A stretch of 64,000 bases of DNA from Eubacteriaceae bacterium (GCA_910574015.1 CAJSYQ010000004.1:62001-126000), one strand, 5' to 3'; counted from the first letter of the stretch, positions 27,989-36,968 are shown. A program made the numbers and translations. The notes: generated by a model from the letters alone, not told the origin.

Positions 27989-28048
27989 AATTGTTAAGTT
28001 TTACGGCACTTTCTTCCTGTTTTGACAAATTTCAACATATATATACAA

Positions 28049-29605
28049 TTAAAGGGAAAATTCGCGGATCTTTCGCTTTAATTCGGCTTTTTTGTCATCG
28101 ATCAGCAATTCCCTGTTGTATTCAAAAAATTTATCGCAGCCGTGTTCCGACACAAACCAGGCCGCGTTGGGGTTTAGTGTCAGCTCCGTGACAAAGAGGA
28201 CCATTTCCTGTCTGCCGGCAAATGCTTTTTCAAGGAATAGAAAGCAGTTGGTCAGAGTCTGTCCTGTCTCATCGGCGGAACGGCTGTACTGTTCCACAGC
28301 GCTGCCGAAAAGCTCTTTGATCCGGTCAAAGGACGGCAGGGAAGACACCGGTGCCCCCTCCAGGAGACGGCTGCGGATCTGGGAGAGGTGAGACAGGGAC
28401 AGCAGGAGTTGGCGCTCTCTGCCCTCGGTAAGCCGGCCGGCGGTCTTTTCTGTATGCAGCATCTGCCGGGTCCGTTCGTATTCTTCCTGGAGCAGCTCCT
28501 CCGGTGCCTTCCGGGATGTGGCCAGCTGGCCCCGGAGTCTCTGAAGGGATTTGTGAACCTGGGTCAGCGCCCCATCCGTCTGGAAGAGATCGCAGAAGCG
28601 TTCGTTCAGTCCCCCCAGAAGAAGGCCCAGGACACTCACCGCTTCATCGAAGGGTGCTTCCCGGAGGCGATCCAGTGTGGCAGTGGCTTCCCGGCCCTCC
28701 GGGCATGTCTCGTCCAGTGCGGCGCCGGAAAGGATGGCAGGGATATTGTACTGCTGCCGGTAGCGGCGGAACAGTTCATAGTAATTGCCAAAATCTCCGG
28801 CGATGTCTTCGTGCTGTATATACTGGTGGATCGCTGCGGTGCCTGCTGTCAGCTCCTTTTTTTCGGCGGCCAGGAGATAGCGGGACAGATCCTCCCAGCC
28901 CCGGGCCGTGACAAATTCCTCTCCGCCAATGGCAGTCTCTACCTGATAGAAGTGATCCTTTCGGATATCCAGATAGGAGAGTATGGCGGGATGGACATGG
29001 CGGGCATAGGCATATTCCCGCCAGGACGGATAATCTTCTACGATATCGATGCGTTTGAGACGATCCAGGGTGGTGATATCAAAGGCGCGGACAGACCGGT
29101 TATATTCCGGGGGATTGCCTGCGGCAATGATGATCCAGCCCTCCGGTACGCGGTGTGTGCCAAAGGTTTTGTACTGAAGGAACTGCAGCATGGTAGGGGC
29201 AAGTGTCTCAGAGACACAGTTGATCTCATCCAGAAAGAGGATCCCCTCCTTCCGTCCGGTCTGTTCCATCTTATCGTAGACCGAGGAGATAATCTCGCTC
29301 ATGGTGTACTCCGTGACAGAAAAATTCGTTCCGTTATATTCCCGCTCCCGTATGATGGGAAGTCCGATGGCGCTCTGTCTGGTGTGGTGTGTGATGGTAT
29401 AGGAGACAAGGGCTACTCCCTCTTCTTCGGCCACCTGCTCCATAATGGCGGTCTTGCCGATGCCAGGGGGGCCCATAAGAAGGACCGGACGCTGCTTTTC
29501 GGCAGGTATCTCATATTGTCCCCATTCATTGCGGGTAAGGTAGATACGCAGTGTGTGAATGACCTCCTGTTTGGCCTCTTTGATTGACATCTGATACTGA
29601 CTCAT
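28049..29605 (-). CDS. MoxR-family AAA+ ATPase
   Basis: 518-residue AAA+ ATPase of the MoxR class, the type that works as a chaperone with VWA-domain partners. Walker A is GPPGIGKT (45-52), Walker B FLDEIN (125-130), followed by the pore region and a sensor in AAGNPPEYN. An extra C-terminal helical region of about 200 residues follows the ATPase, longer than in small MoxR proteins. The ATG at 29605 has GGAGC upstream and overlaps the stop of the VWA gene by four bases. Third gene of the LRR-VWA-MoxR operon. Its client is unknown. Confidence 0.87.
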   Translation of the reverse strand: MSQYQMSIKEAKQEVIHTLRIYLTRNEWGQYEIPAEKQRPVLLMGPPGIGKTAIMEQVAEEEGVALVSYTITHHTRQSAIGLPIIREREYNGTNFSVTEYTMSEIISSVYDKMEQTGRKEGILFLDEINCVSETLAPTMLQFLQYKTFGTHRVPEGWIIIAAGNPPEYNRSVRAFDITTLDRLKRIDIVEDYPSWREYAYARHVHPAILSYLDIRKDHFYQVETAIGGEEFVTARGWEDLSRYLLAAEKKELTAGTAAIHQYIQHEDIAGDFGNYYELFRRYRQQYNIPAILSGAALDETCPEGREATATLDRLREAPFDEAVSVLGLLLGGLNERFCDLFQTDGALTQVHKSLQRLRGQLATSRKAPEELLQEEYERTRQMLHTEKTAGRLTEGRERQLLLSLSHLSQIRSRLLEGAPVSSLPSFDRIKELFGSAVEQYSRSADETGQTLTNCFLFLEKAFAGRQEMVLFVTELTLNPNAAWFVSEHGCDKFFEYNRELLIDDKKAELKRKIREFSL

Positions 29606-30957
29606 GTTATAGACAGCTCCTTTCCAATAATCGATTCGGGCTCGTCGATCCGCAGGCGGATGGCCCAGTCCGGCACAGAATCAAAGGCGGGTTCCCGGGC
29701 AGACCCACAGTCTTCTTTCAGGAAATCCGCCAGGAGAAATGCGGCGGGGCAGGCGGGAGGTGCGGCGGGGAAGGTACCGTAGCCGTCCGTCAGGATCATT
29801 ATCCCCTGAACTGCCTCCTGTACCTTGGATTCCCGAAGGCTGTCAAGATAACGGAAAACGCACCGGTAATCGGTACCGCCGCCTCCCCTGATGGCAAAGG
29901 CATCCGCCTGCGCGGCAAACTCGTCAAAGGAAGTGATCAGTAGCTCTTCCTGGATCACTGTGTCAAATTGTAGAAGACGGATCTTCATATGAGTAAAAAA
30001 TCTTTTGGAATTTCCCAGGATTGCCATGGTCTCTGAGAGAAACCGCCGGACCGGTGTCCCTCTGACAGAGCCGGAGGTATCAATGGCGATAACCAGGCTG
30101 CGGATTTTCTTTTCTTCCTTATATTCCAGCGGCTCGATCAGCGGTATGCTGCCATAGAGATCCATGCCCAGCGTATAATAGGCTGTGTCGAATTCCTCAT
30201 CATTGATCCGCAGGCAGTCCTGCCAGGCCGCGAAGCGCCGCAGGAAACCATCGTACTTCATTGGATTTCCACGGGACAGCTTCAGCGTTCGGAGCAGGCT
30301 GCCGGCCTCCGTTCCGGCACGCCGCTCAAAGGTTTCCATGCTGGTGCGTGTCTTGTCCCCAAGCTCCTGCCATTTTTCCTGAACCCGTTTCTGCTGCTCC
30401 TGTTTCTGCGGGCCGTCCTCCCTGCTCCTGGGCCAGAATACGTGGCTGTCGATACAGAATTCCTGTTCCAGCAGAAGCATATTCCGCTGGTAGAATACGC
30501 TGCCCTCCAGCAGGCGGCAGAGCCTTCCCGGTGTCAGCAGAGTGATCTGGTTATCCTGTATAAACCGGTATGTCTCTTCACGCAGGCTGGAGGGGATTTT
30601 CCGGAGGCATGGGACGTCCAGGGAATCCAGGATGGATTCTGTGCAGATGTCGCAGCACAGATCCCACAGTTCCCGGTTCCGGGCTGGTTCCAGGTATAAG
30701 TGGGAGAAGAGACAGTGCAGCAGATTATGGAGAAAGGCTCTGTTTACAAGAACTGGGTTTTCATCGTATGAGCGGAAGAGATAGTGGGGTTGAAAGTATA
30801 ACCTTTCGCCGTCCGTTGCCGAGGAAGGGATAAGCGGACTCATCTCAAAGGTAAGTCCCGAGAGGGCGGCGTCAAGGAAGCGCAGCGAGAGATAAAGGTC
30901 GCTGCGGACGGTAGAAAGGATTTCCCTGCCAAGGGCGGTATGGGATGGGGTGTCCAT
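29602..30957 (-). CDS. VWA-domain protein with degenerate metallopeptidase domain (DUF2201 type)
   Basis: 451 residues. The N-terminal domain (about 1-200) matches the putative metallopeptidase region found with VWA-like domains, but the zinc motif reads H77-N-L-L-H81 where HExxH is expected, so the catalytic Glu is replaced by Asn. The C-terminal VWA-like domain has the MIDAS motif DTSGS, the Thr loop GGGGTDYR and ILTDGYG. GGAGG precedes the ATG at 30957. Partner of the downstream MoxR ATPase, as in RavA-ViaA-type pairs; probably metal-ion-dependent binding rather than proteolysis. Confidence 0.83.
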   Translation of the reverse strand: MDTPSHTALGREILSTVRSDLYLSLRFLDAALSGLTFEMSPLIPSSATDGERLYFQPHYLFRSYDENPVLVNRAFLHNLLHCLFSHLYLEPARNRELWDLCCDICTESILDSLDVPCLRKIPSSLREETYRFIQDNQITLLTPGRLCRLLEGSVFYQRNMLLLEQEFCIDSHVFWPRSREDGPQKQEQQKRVQEKWQELGDKTRTSMETFERRAGTEAGSLLRTLKLSRGNPMKYDGFLRRFAAWQDCLRINDEEFDTAYYTLGMDLYGSIPLIEPLEYKEEKKIRSLVIAIDTSGSVRGTPVRRFLSETMAILGNSKRFFTHMKIRLLQFDTVIQEELLITSFDEFAAQADAFAIRGGGGTDYRCVFRYLDSLRESKVQEAVQGIMILTDGYGTFPAAPPACPAAFLLADFLKEDCGSAREPAFDSVPDWAIRLRIDEPESIIGKELSIT

Positions 30958-30969
30958 GTGGCTGCCTCC

Positions 30970-31749
30970 TTACAGATCAAATTTATTTATGCCGAAGGAT
31001 TCTTTTCCGTCCCGTTGCTCCAGATCAAGGAGATAACCGATGACGGATGGGATTTCCAGGGACTGGGCGGTACTCAGCGCCAGTTTCATAACTGTTCCGT
31101 CCAGCGGTTCCGTTTCAAGAAAATAACGGAGGGAATCCATATCCCGCTCCCGGATAAAATAGGTAAGAAGTTCGCCTGAGCGCGCCTTCCAGAAATCCCT
31201 GTATGCCGTCCCGGCTTCCATAGAGAGCATATAGGGGAAACGCAGGCGGAACGAGAGGATCCGGGCCAGAACTGGAATCTCTTCGCTTACCCGGGCACGG
31301 CTCCAGAGTCCGTCATAGCGCTGGTAATCCACCTGGGCATTGTAGAAACACTGCTGGTACAGATAGCCCGCGCCGTAGCCAACCTCCTGGAAGATTCTTG
31401 CCGGTTCGTTGGCGATGTATTCATATTCATAACCGGGAAAGAGAAGCAGGGAACGTCTGTTATTAGGATAGGATATGGAGACTGTGATCTCCTGATACAT
31501 ATCATAGAGAATATCCCGCAGGCAGGTGCAGTCGCCGTCCCCGTCTGCCATTATGATATGGGAGAGCTTCGGGCAGTTTTTAAATGCGCCGTCCTCAATC
31601 TCAATCCCGCCATGGGGAAGATAGACTGTGTGGAGGGAGCGGCAATTATAGAAGGCATGCCTTCCAATACATTCCGTGCCTTCCGGTATATGGAATTCCG
31701 TGATCTCCCGATCCCCGGCATAGGCGTAATCCCGTATCTTATTATTCAT
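30970..31749 (-). CDS. BspA-type leucine-rich repeat (LRR_5) protein
   Basis: 259 residues, start at 31749 after AGGAGGT. No signal peptide, so cytoplasmic, unlike most BspA-type LRR proteins. Residues about 10-75 hold two LRR_5 repeats (ITEFHIPEGTECIGRHAF, LHTVYLPHGGIEIEDGAF). The C-terminal third has helical pairs resembling ankyrin repeats (DMDSLRYFLET, EIPSVIGYLLDL). First gene of the operon, 12 nt from the VWA gene, so it probably serves as a recognition or adaptor subunit for the MoxR/VWA machine. That role is inferred. Confidence 0.75.
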   Translation of the reverse strand: MNNKIRDYAYAGDREITEFHIPEGTECIGRHAFYNCRSLHTVYLPHGGIEIEDGAFKNCPKLSHIIMADGDGDCTCLRDILYDMYQEITVSISYPNNRRSLLLFPGYEYEYIANEPARIFQEVGYGAGYLYQQCFYNAQVDYQRYDGLWSRARVSEEIPVLARILSFRLRFPYMLSMEAGTAYRDFWKARSGELLTYFIRERDMDSLRYFLETEPLDGTVMKLALSTAQSLEIPSVIGYLLDLEQRDGKESFGINKFDL

Positions 31750-31794
31750 GCTGTACCTCCTGATAGGATTCCTGCTGGTGCTCATTACTATCAA

Positions 31795-31823
31795 AGGATA
31801 GCACTCTATAGACAATTTTACAA
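31795..31823 (-). promoter_or_regulatory. Promoter of the LRR-VWA-MoxR operon
   Basis: Minus strand: TTGTAA (31823-31818), 17 nt, TATCCT (31800-31795). It overlaps the divergent promoter of the zinc-ribbon gene. Confidence 0.55.
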
Positions 31824-31837
31824 GAAAATGATATACT
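31809..31837 (+). promoter_or_regulatory. Promoter of the zinc-ribbon/RelA-like pair
   Basis: TAGACA (31809-31814), 17 nt, TATACT (31832-31837). The two divergent promoters share about 15 bp, so polymerase cannot occupy both at once. Confidence 0.55.
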
Positions 31838-31901
31838 TAATTTTAGTACTTTTTATGCAGGAACAGAAACCTTGGTTGAAAAAGAAAGAAGGGGAAGGAA
31901 T

Positions 31902-32402
31902 ATGTTTTGTCAGAATTGTGGAAAAGAAGTGGGAGAGGGAGATCGTTTTTGTAAGAACTGCGGCGTGCTGATCGGGGATACCAGAGAGGGACAGGATCAG
32001 CCAGGGCAGACGGCGGGAGAGAGCCGGACTGGCTGGCAGGATCAGTCGGCGGCCGACCAGGGAGCCGCCTTTCAGAAGGAGCCGGATTCTTTTTCCCAGG
32101 GGGAACAGAGACCCTCTTCTTCACGGAAAATGGTAACATGGGTTATCGTAGGGGCGGTGGCATTGATCGGCCTGATCTCTCTGCTGCTTCTGATCATATT
32201 GAATGGCGCTGCGCGCAGAAAGGCGGAGCCGCGGATGCAGCAGTGGAGGGAGCAGATAGAAGAATATCAGGACGACAGGTTCTATGACTACGATTTTGAC
32301 AGTGATGGTGAGGATGACTTCTTTGACGACGAGGACGAAGATGAGGATGATAGTTTTTTCCCTGATACAGATGAGAAACAGGGAGGGGAACAGTTTTTTT
32401 AA
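31902..32402 (+). CDS. Zinc-ribbon membrane protein with acidic tail
   Basis: 166 residues from the ATG at 31902, which has GGGGAAGGA upstream. N-terminal zinc ribbon (CQNC and CKNC, residues 3-24), a Gln/Ser-rich linker, one transmembrane helix (about 78-100), then a cytoplasmic or external tail dominated by Asp and Glu (DDFFDDEDEDEDD). Ends one base inside the next start codon (TAATG), so it is coupled to the RelA/SpoT-like protein. No enzymatic motif. It might anchor or restrain its partner, but nothing in the sequence proves that. Confidence 0.72.
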   Translation: MFCQNCGKEVGEGDRFCKNCGVLIGDTREGQDQPGQTAGESRTGWQDQSAADQGAAFQKEPDSFSQGEQRPSSSRKMVTWVIVGAVALIGLISLLLLIILNGAARRKAEPRMQQWREQIEEYQDDRFYDYDFDSDGEDDFFDDEDEDEDDSFFPDTDEKQGGEQFF

Positions 32403-34204
32403 TGGGGAAGAAGGATATGAAGTATAGAGAAGAAGAGATACAGGAAATAATCTACACCAGACAGCTCGAGGCCATTGGGGAGCGCCTTGAGGAAGATATT
32501 GCCGGGATCCTGAACCGGACGGGAATGTATTTCCGCATCTTTAACCGGGCCAAGACGCCATTTTCTATTGCGCAGAAGCTGAGCAAGGAGGGATATGGTT
32601 TTGGCGAGGAGGAAAAGAAGCTGCAGGATCTGATCGGATTGAGAGTGGTGGTCTATTATCAGGACGATATGAATATCATCCGGACCATTCTGGAGCGGAC
32701 CTTCCGCCGGGTGGGGGCATGGTCGGAGACGGAGAGCACCAATGAGGAATTTAAGGCGTCCAAACTGAACGGGGTATTCCGCATTCCGGATGAGTACCAG
32801 CGGATCTACAGCGGGAATTTCAGCCGGCTTCCCATTGACAGAACCTTTGAGGTTCAACTTCGGACGGTATCCTTTGAGGGCTGGCATGAGATTGAACATG
32901 ATATGCGGTATAAATCTCCTCACGGGGACGAATTCTGGCGGAATAATGAAGATCTCTCCCGGACGCTGAACTGTGTGCTGGCAAATCTGGAGCTCTGCGA
33001 CTGGTCCACCCTGAGCGTGTTTGATAAATTGTCTTACTATCACTACGAAGAGGGCAACTGGGAGATGATGATGAAAGGAAAGTTCCGCCTGCGTTTCGAG
33101 GCGCAGCCGCTGTCTCCGGAGCTGGTGGCGTTTTTAGACGACAATCCGGCTGTGGCATACTGCCTTTACCGTTGTGACCGGGCCAGGGTGATATTTGCCC
33201 TGATGCAGGAACGCCATGAGAATATTACGTATGATCTGGTAGTGAAAGCGGCGAATGAATCGGCAGCCTCTTATGAGGCGAAGACCCAGAGGCGTCTGAC
33301 CAAGCTTTGTCATGAGGTGATCGGCAGGGAGCGTTCCCAGAAGCTGGAACGGCTGGATCTGAGGCCGCTGGATATCACGCCGTCCTTCCAGCTGAATGTG
33401 ACGCTGACGCACAGTCCGGTGAAGGATGTGCACCAGGAATTTATGTCGGCGGTTCATCTCATCGGCTCCTGGGCTCAGGGGCGGTTCCGCAATATTGCGG
33501 AGGATATCCCGACTACTCCTGTGGATTATGAACTCCATGTGCCGGGATTTAATATTAAGATATTGGGCAATCTTTCTCTTGGTTTCTATAAAATGTCCAT
33601 GGATTATGTGGACACCACACGGAAAGGGGTAGTCTGGCGGACGAATGTCAGTCTGGAGCTCAGTGAACGGATCCGGATGAATGTGTCCTGTGATTACTGC
33701 CATACGCCGGACCGTCTTGTGAGGGACAGCTTTTCGAAGCCCCGGTTCGTGGATGAGATCTTTCGGAAGATCGGGTATGAGGATGTGCTCCCCATGTCCC
33801 TGAAGCCGCGGAAGATCAAGACGATGCGGGAGCTGGAAGAAATCAGTGCCTTCACTGCCGACCACAGCAGGAATCTCCCAGTGATTCTGGCGGTGGAGGA
33901 GGAAGATCCGGAACGCCAGATCAATGTCAGCCGTCTGGCGGAGACCATCGGCACATATGCCCATGTATTCCTTTTGGACAAAAAGGCCATTCCGATCCTG
34001 ATGGAGATCTCCGACTACTCCAAGGAAGAACTGATGGGAGCCGTCTGGGTGACCTTTCAGGGGGGAGAGGATAAGTTTTATACCAGGGATATGATCGCCG
34101 ACAGCCGTTTTGATTTTAACAAATACGCATTCGATCAGGGGAATGTGTATGAGAAGGCCTTCCGCCATAAGCTGGTGCGGCTCATCAAAGAGAAAAATTG
34201 TTGA
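32402..34204 (+). CDS. RelA/SpoT-domain protein with long unassigned C-terminus
   Basis: 600 residues. Residues about 45-175 match the RelA/SpoT nucleotide pyrophosphotransferase fold: RAKTPFSIAQKL, DLIGLRVVVYY and FEVQLRT...EIEHDMRYK (E150, Q152, R154, E163, H166 region). The usual G-loop, NGYxSxH, is not seen; the equivalent stretch reads NGVFRIPDEY, so the acceptor-binding Tyr and His appear lost. No HD hydrolase, TGS or ACT domain. Residues about 200-600 contain a helical stretch and beta-rich segments I cannot assign. It may make (p)ppGpp, modify another acceptor or be inactive. Coupled to the zinc-ribbon gene. Confidence 0.7.
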   Translation: MGKKDMKYREEEIQEIIYTRQLEAIGERLEEDIAGILNRTGMYFRIFNRAKTPFSIAQKLSKEGYGFGEEEKKLQDLIGLRVVVYYQDDMNIIRTILERTFRRVGAWSETESTNEEFKASKLNGVFRIPDEYQRIYSGNFSRLPIDRTFEVQLRTVSFEGWHEIEHDMRYKSPHGDEFWRNNEDLSRTLNCVLANLELCDWSTLSVFDKLSYYHYEEGNWEMMMKGKFRLRFEAQPLSPELVAFLDDNPAVAYCLYRCDRARVIFALMQERHENITYDLVVKAANESAASYEAKTQRRLTKLCHEVIGRERSQKLERLDLRPLDITPSFQLNVTLTHSPVKDVHQEFMSAVHLIGSWAQGRFRNIAEDIPTTPVDYELHVPGFNIKILGNLSLGFYKMSMDYVDTTRKGVVWRTNVSLELSERIRMNVSCDYCHTPDRLVRDSFSKPRFVDEIFRKIGYEDVLPMSLKPRKIKTMRELEEISAFTADHSRNLPVILAVEEEDPERQINVSRLAETIGTYAHVFLLDKKAIPILMEISDYSKEELMGAVWVTFQGGEDKFYTRDMIADSRFDFNKYAFDQGNVYEKAFRHKLVRLIKEKNC

Positions 34205-34229
34205 CAGGAACTGAGAAAAAAATTATAAT
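34201..34229 (+). promoter_or_regulatory. Perfect consensus sigma-A promoter for the FN3 gene
   Basis: TTGACA (34201-34206), 17 nt, TATAAT (34224-34229): a full match to consensus, with the -35 box overlapping the stop codon of the RelA-like gene. Confidence 0.9.
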
Positions 34230-34287
34230 AAAAGTGGAACTAACGATTTATTGTTTTTTTAGTTTGATTAAGAAGGAGTAAAGAAGA

Positions 34288-35529
34288 ATGAAAAAGAGTA
34301 TGAAAATGTTACTGATGGTATTTGCCGTGGCATTTGGCGTACTTCTTGTGTCAGGGACCACAAGTAAGGCAGCGTCAGGGCAGGCAACATGGAATTCCGG
34401 CTTGAAAGCAACCGGACAGAAGACGCAGAGCGTGGATCTGCAGTGGAACACATATTTGGGTGAGGAAACAGCAGATTACTATTACATCTATCTGGGAAAT
34501 GATACGGAAAATATGAGATTTTTCAACTATGTGAACTCCAGTCGTACGAATGCTACGATTACTGGTCTGGCACCAGGCGCTGTATATTATGCCGCTATCG
34601 TTCCCGTGATCGGCTACGGAGATGAAGCAGAAGCGCTGGCATGGGGTGAAGCAGTTAAGATTGGTACAGTACCGGTGGTAAATCCCGTTACTGGTCTGAA
34701 GCAGACATCGGCAACGGCGAATTCGGTAACCATGACATGGGATCCGGTCAGCGGGGCAACCAGCTATGATGTATACCGCTATAACAACTACAATGATTAC
34801 ACGATTGTTGGGCAGAATCTCACAACGACATCACATACTGTCGGTGGTCTTAATCCCAATATGTCAGTGTACTATTTCGTGGTCGCAAAACAGACGGTTG
34901 CGGAAACCGGGATCATGGGACAGAGTAGTGAGTATACGCGTATTGCCATGAAAACCGTTCCGGCAAAGGTAACGCTTCTTGCCATTACGAATTACTGGCA
35001 GTATCTGGGAGAGGCTGTTTACGGCTGGGGATCCATGAGCAATATTTCCGGATATGAATTTGAACTTCGCAATAGCAGCAATAAGGTGCTGATCAAAAAG
35101 GACACAGGTACATCCTCTTCCTGCGACGTGAAACCTTTCCCGAAGGGAGTGTTCACCAAGGCACGTGCGCGGGCCTATATCACAGTGAACAACAAGAAGC
35201 TTTATGGTCCATGGTCCAATTACCTCTATAACGCTTCTACAAAAAAATGTACCGTAAAGCGTTCTGCGAACAAAAAGAAAATTACTGTGAAATGGACAAA
35301 GGTAAAAGGAGCAACAGGATATAAGGTATCCATCTCCACAAAGAGTAACGGAAAATATAAAAAGGTTAAGACTCTCAGCAAGAAGAAGTCGTCCCTTACT
35401 ATTACCAAGTATAATAAGAAAAAGCTGAGCAAGAAGAAAAAGTATTTTATACGGGTTGAATATCTTATCAAAGTAGGAAAGAAAACATATACGAGTAAGA
35501 TTGTTTCTGGTGACAGCCTTGGAATCTGA
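34288..35529 (+). CDS. Secreted fibronectin type III repeat protein
   Basis: 413 residues with a signal peptide (MKKSMKMLLMVFAVAFG, cleavage near SKAAS). Four FN3-type beta-sandwich domains are visible; clear repeats start at LKATGQKTQSVDLQW, LKQTSATANSVTMTW and KKITVKWTKVKGATGYKV. The last domain is very lysine-rich (for example KKLSKKKKYF), recalling but not matching the tails at 4.5 and 8 kb. No anchor motif or enzyme domain. Driven by a perfect consensus promoter with AAGGAG as ribosome site, so probably abundant. Likely a cell-surface or matrix protein. Confidence 0.82.
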   Translation: MKKSMKMLLMVFAVAFGVLLVSGTTSKAASGQATWNSGLKATGQKTQSVDLQWNTYLGEETADYYYIYLGNDTENMRFFNYVNSSRTNATITGLAPGAVYYAAIVPVIGYGDEAEALAWGEAVKIGTVPVVNPVTGLKQTSATANSVTMTWDPVSGATSYDVYRYNNYNDYTIVGQNLTTTSHTVGGLNPNMSVYYFVVAKQTVAETGIMGQSSEYTRIAMKTVPAKVTLLAITNYWQYLGEAVYGWGSMSNISGYEFELRNSSNKVLIKKDTGTSSSCDVKPFPKGVFTKARARAYITVNNKKLYGPWSNYLYNASTKKCTVKRSANKKKITVKWTKVKGATGYKVSISTKSNGKYKKVKTLSKKKSSLTITKYNKKKLSKKKKYFIRVEYLIKVGKKTYTSKIVSGDSLGI

Positions 35530-35569
35530 TGGCTGCGGCGTGGACAAAACACTAACAGAATAAAGGATG

Positions 35570-35606
35570 AGGTCATCGCTTTTTTGGCGGTGACCTTTTC
35601 TTTTTG
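35570..35606 (+). terminator. Terminator after the FN3 gene
   Basis: AGGTCATCGC and GCGGTGACCT form a 10-bp stem (one G-T pair) followed by TTTCTTTTT. Confidence 0.82.
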
Positions 35607-35656
35607 CCCAGATTGTGATAGAATGGAAACAATCTATAGAAAAGGAAGTGTTTGTA

Positions 35657-36184
35657 ATGAAAGCTGCAATATTTTATCACAAAAGAACAGGCGAGCCGGT
35701 ACAGATCATTGCACGGGCACAGACAAAACCTACTTTTCAGGAGGTGATCTGCTATCAGGAGCTCACGATGCCCTATGACCATTTTGTTATGGAGAAGACG
35801 CAGTTTTTCTCGGAGTTTGTAAAGAATTTTGAGGAACTGCCGCTGGTGGGACGCAGGCAGATCGGGAAACGGGATGACCTGCCGGATAAGCGCCCTCTGA
35901 TATCCAAGGGGGAGATCCGCAGTCAGGAGGAGAGAGAGGAGACATCACAGGAGGAATCGGATCCAAGGATACGGAAGCTGCTTGCCTTTTTTGATGCGGA
36001 TACATATAAAGAGAAGATTCGGCTGATGGAGGAGATGAAGGAGGATCTGGATGAATTTATGCTGAATAATATTGCCGTAAGTCTGGATCTGTCCATCGAG
36101 GACGGTGTGGACGGCTTTGGCTTTATTATGTCAGAGCTGAGGATACGCAGCCGGTATGAGAGCGACAGGGGAGAGAGACTTTGA
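35657..36184 (+). CDS. Uncharacterised cytoplasmic protein upstream of truA
   Basis: 175 residues from the ATG at 35657 (AAAAGGAAG upstream). A beta-rich N-terminus (MKAAIFYHKRTGEPVQIIARAQ) is followed by a charged linker rich in Glu/Ser (about 85-110) and a helical, acidic C-terminus (KIRLMEEMKEDLDEFML). No family recognised. Its TGA overlaps the TTG start of truA, so the two are coupled. Confidence 0.65.
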   Translation: MKAAIFYHKRTGEPVQIIARAQTKPTFQEVICYQELTMPYDHFVMEKTQFFSEFVKNFEELPLVGRRQIGKRDDLPDKRPLISKGEIRSQEEREETSQEESDPRIRKLLAFFDADTYKEKIRLMEEMKEDLDEFMLNNIAVSLDLSIEDGVDGFGFIMSELRIRSRYESDRGERL

Positions 36185-36921
36185 AAAATTACCGGATGAA
36201 GATACAGTATGACGGAACGCGGTATCGTGGGTGGCAGCGGCAGACCGGCCGGGAGGATACGATCCAGGGAAAGCTGGAAGCCGTACTGTCGCGTCTGAAT
36301 AATGCCACCACTGCTATAGACGGCGCCGGCCGGACAGATGCCGGTGTCCATGCAGGATGCCAGGTGGCGAACGTACATCTGGAAAAGGCATGGAGTCCGG
36401 AAGAGCTGAGAGATAAGCTAAATGAATATTTACCCGAGGACATACGGATACTGGAAGTAGCAGAGGCGGGAGGGCGGTTTCACAGCCGTCTGAACGCCAC
36501 TGGGAAGGTGTATGAATACCATTTGATAAAAAAGGGCTGCTGCAATGTGTTTGCCAGAAAGTACAGCTGGCAGATGACAGAGGACCTTGATGTGGAGCGA
36601 ATGCGGTCAGCGGCGGAGGAGCTGGTGGGACAGCATGATTTCAGAGGATTCTGTTCCCGGGCCTCTAAGAAGAAATCCACTATCCGCCGGATTGACAGAG
36701 TGGAGATCCGGGAGACGGAGGACAGCATATATCTGCGGTTTGAGGGAAACGGCTTTCTCTATAATATGGTCCGCATTCTTACCGGGACACTGGTAGAGAT
36801 TGGCACCGGAGCCAGGGAACCAGGGAGTATCCGGGAGATTCTTGAGGAAGGCAGCCGTGGGCTGGCGGGGGAGACAGCGCCGGCCCGGGGGCTGACACTT
36901 CTTTCGGTCCGGTATGACTAG
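36181..36921 (+). CDS. truA: tRNA pseudouridine synthase A
   Basis: Makes pseudouridine at positions 38-40 of tRNA anticodon stems. 246 residues. Start TTG at 36181, preceded by GGGGAGA and giving the conserved opening MKNYRMKIQYDGTRYRGWQR; the ATG five codons later would remove part of it. The catalytic Asp is in GAGRTDAGVHA. The C-terminal RNA-binding region GNGFLYNMVRILTGTL is present. Overlaps the upstream gene by four bases. Confidence 0.96.
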   Translation: MKNYRMKIQYDGTRYRGWQRQTGREDTIQGKLEAVLSRLNNATTAIDGAGRTDAGVHAGCQVANVHLEKAWSPEELRDKLNEYLPEDIRILEVAEAGGRFHSRLNATGKVYEYHLIKKGCCNVFARKYSWQMTEDLDVERMRSAAEELVGQHDFRGFCSRASKKKSTIRRIDRVEIRETEDSIYLRFEGNGFLYNMVRILTGTLVEIGTGAREPGSIREILEEGSRGLAGETAPARGLTLLSVRYD

Positions 36922-36968
36922 CGCCGCCGGGAAAGCCGGCCTGTGGCAGGATACAGAGGGGGATGACG

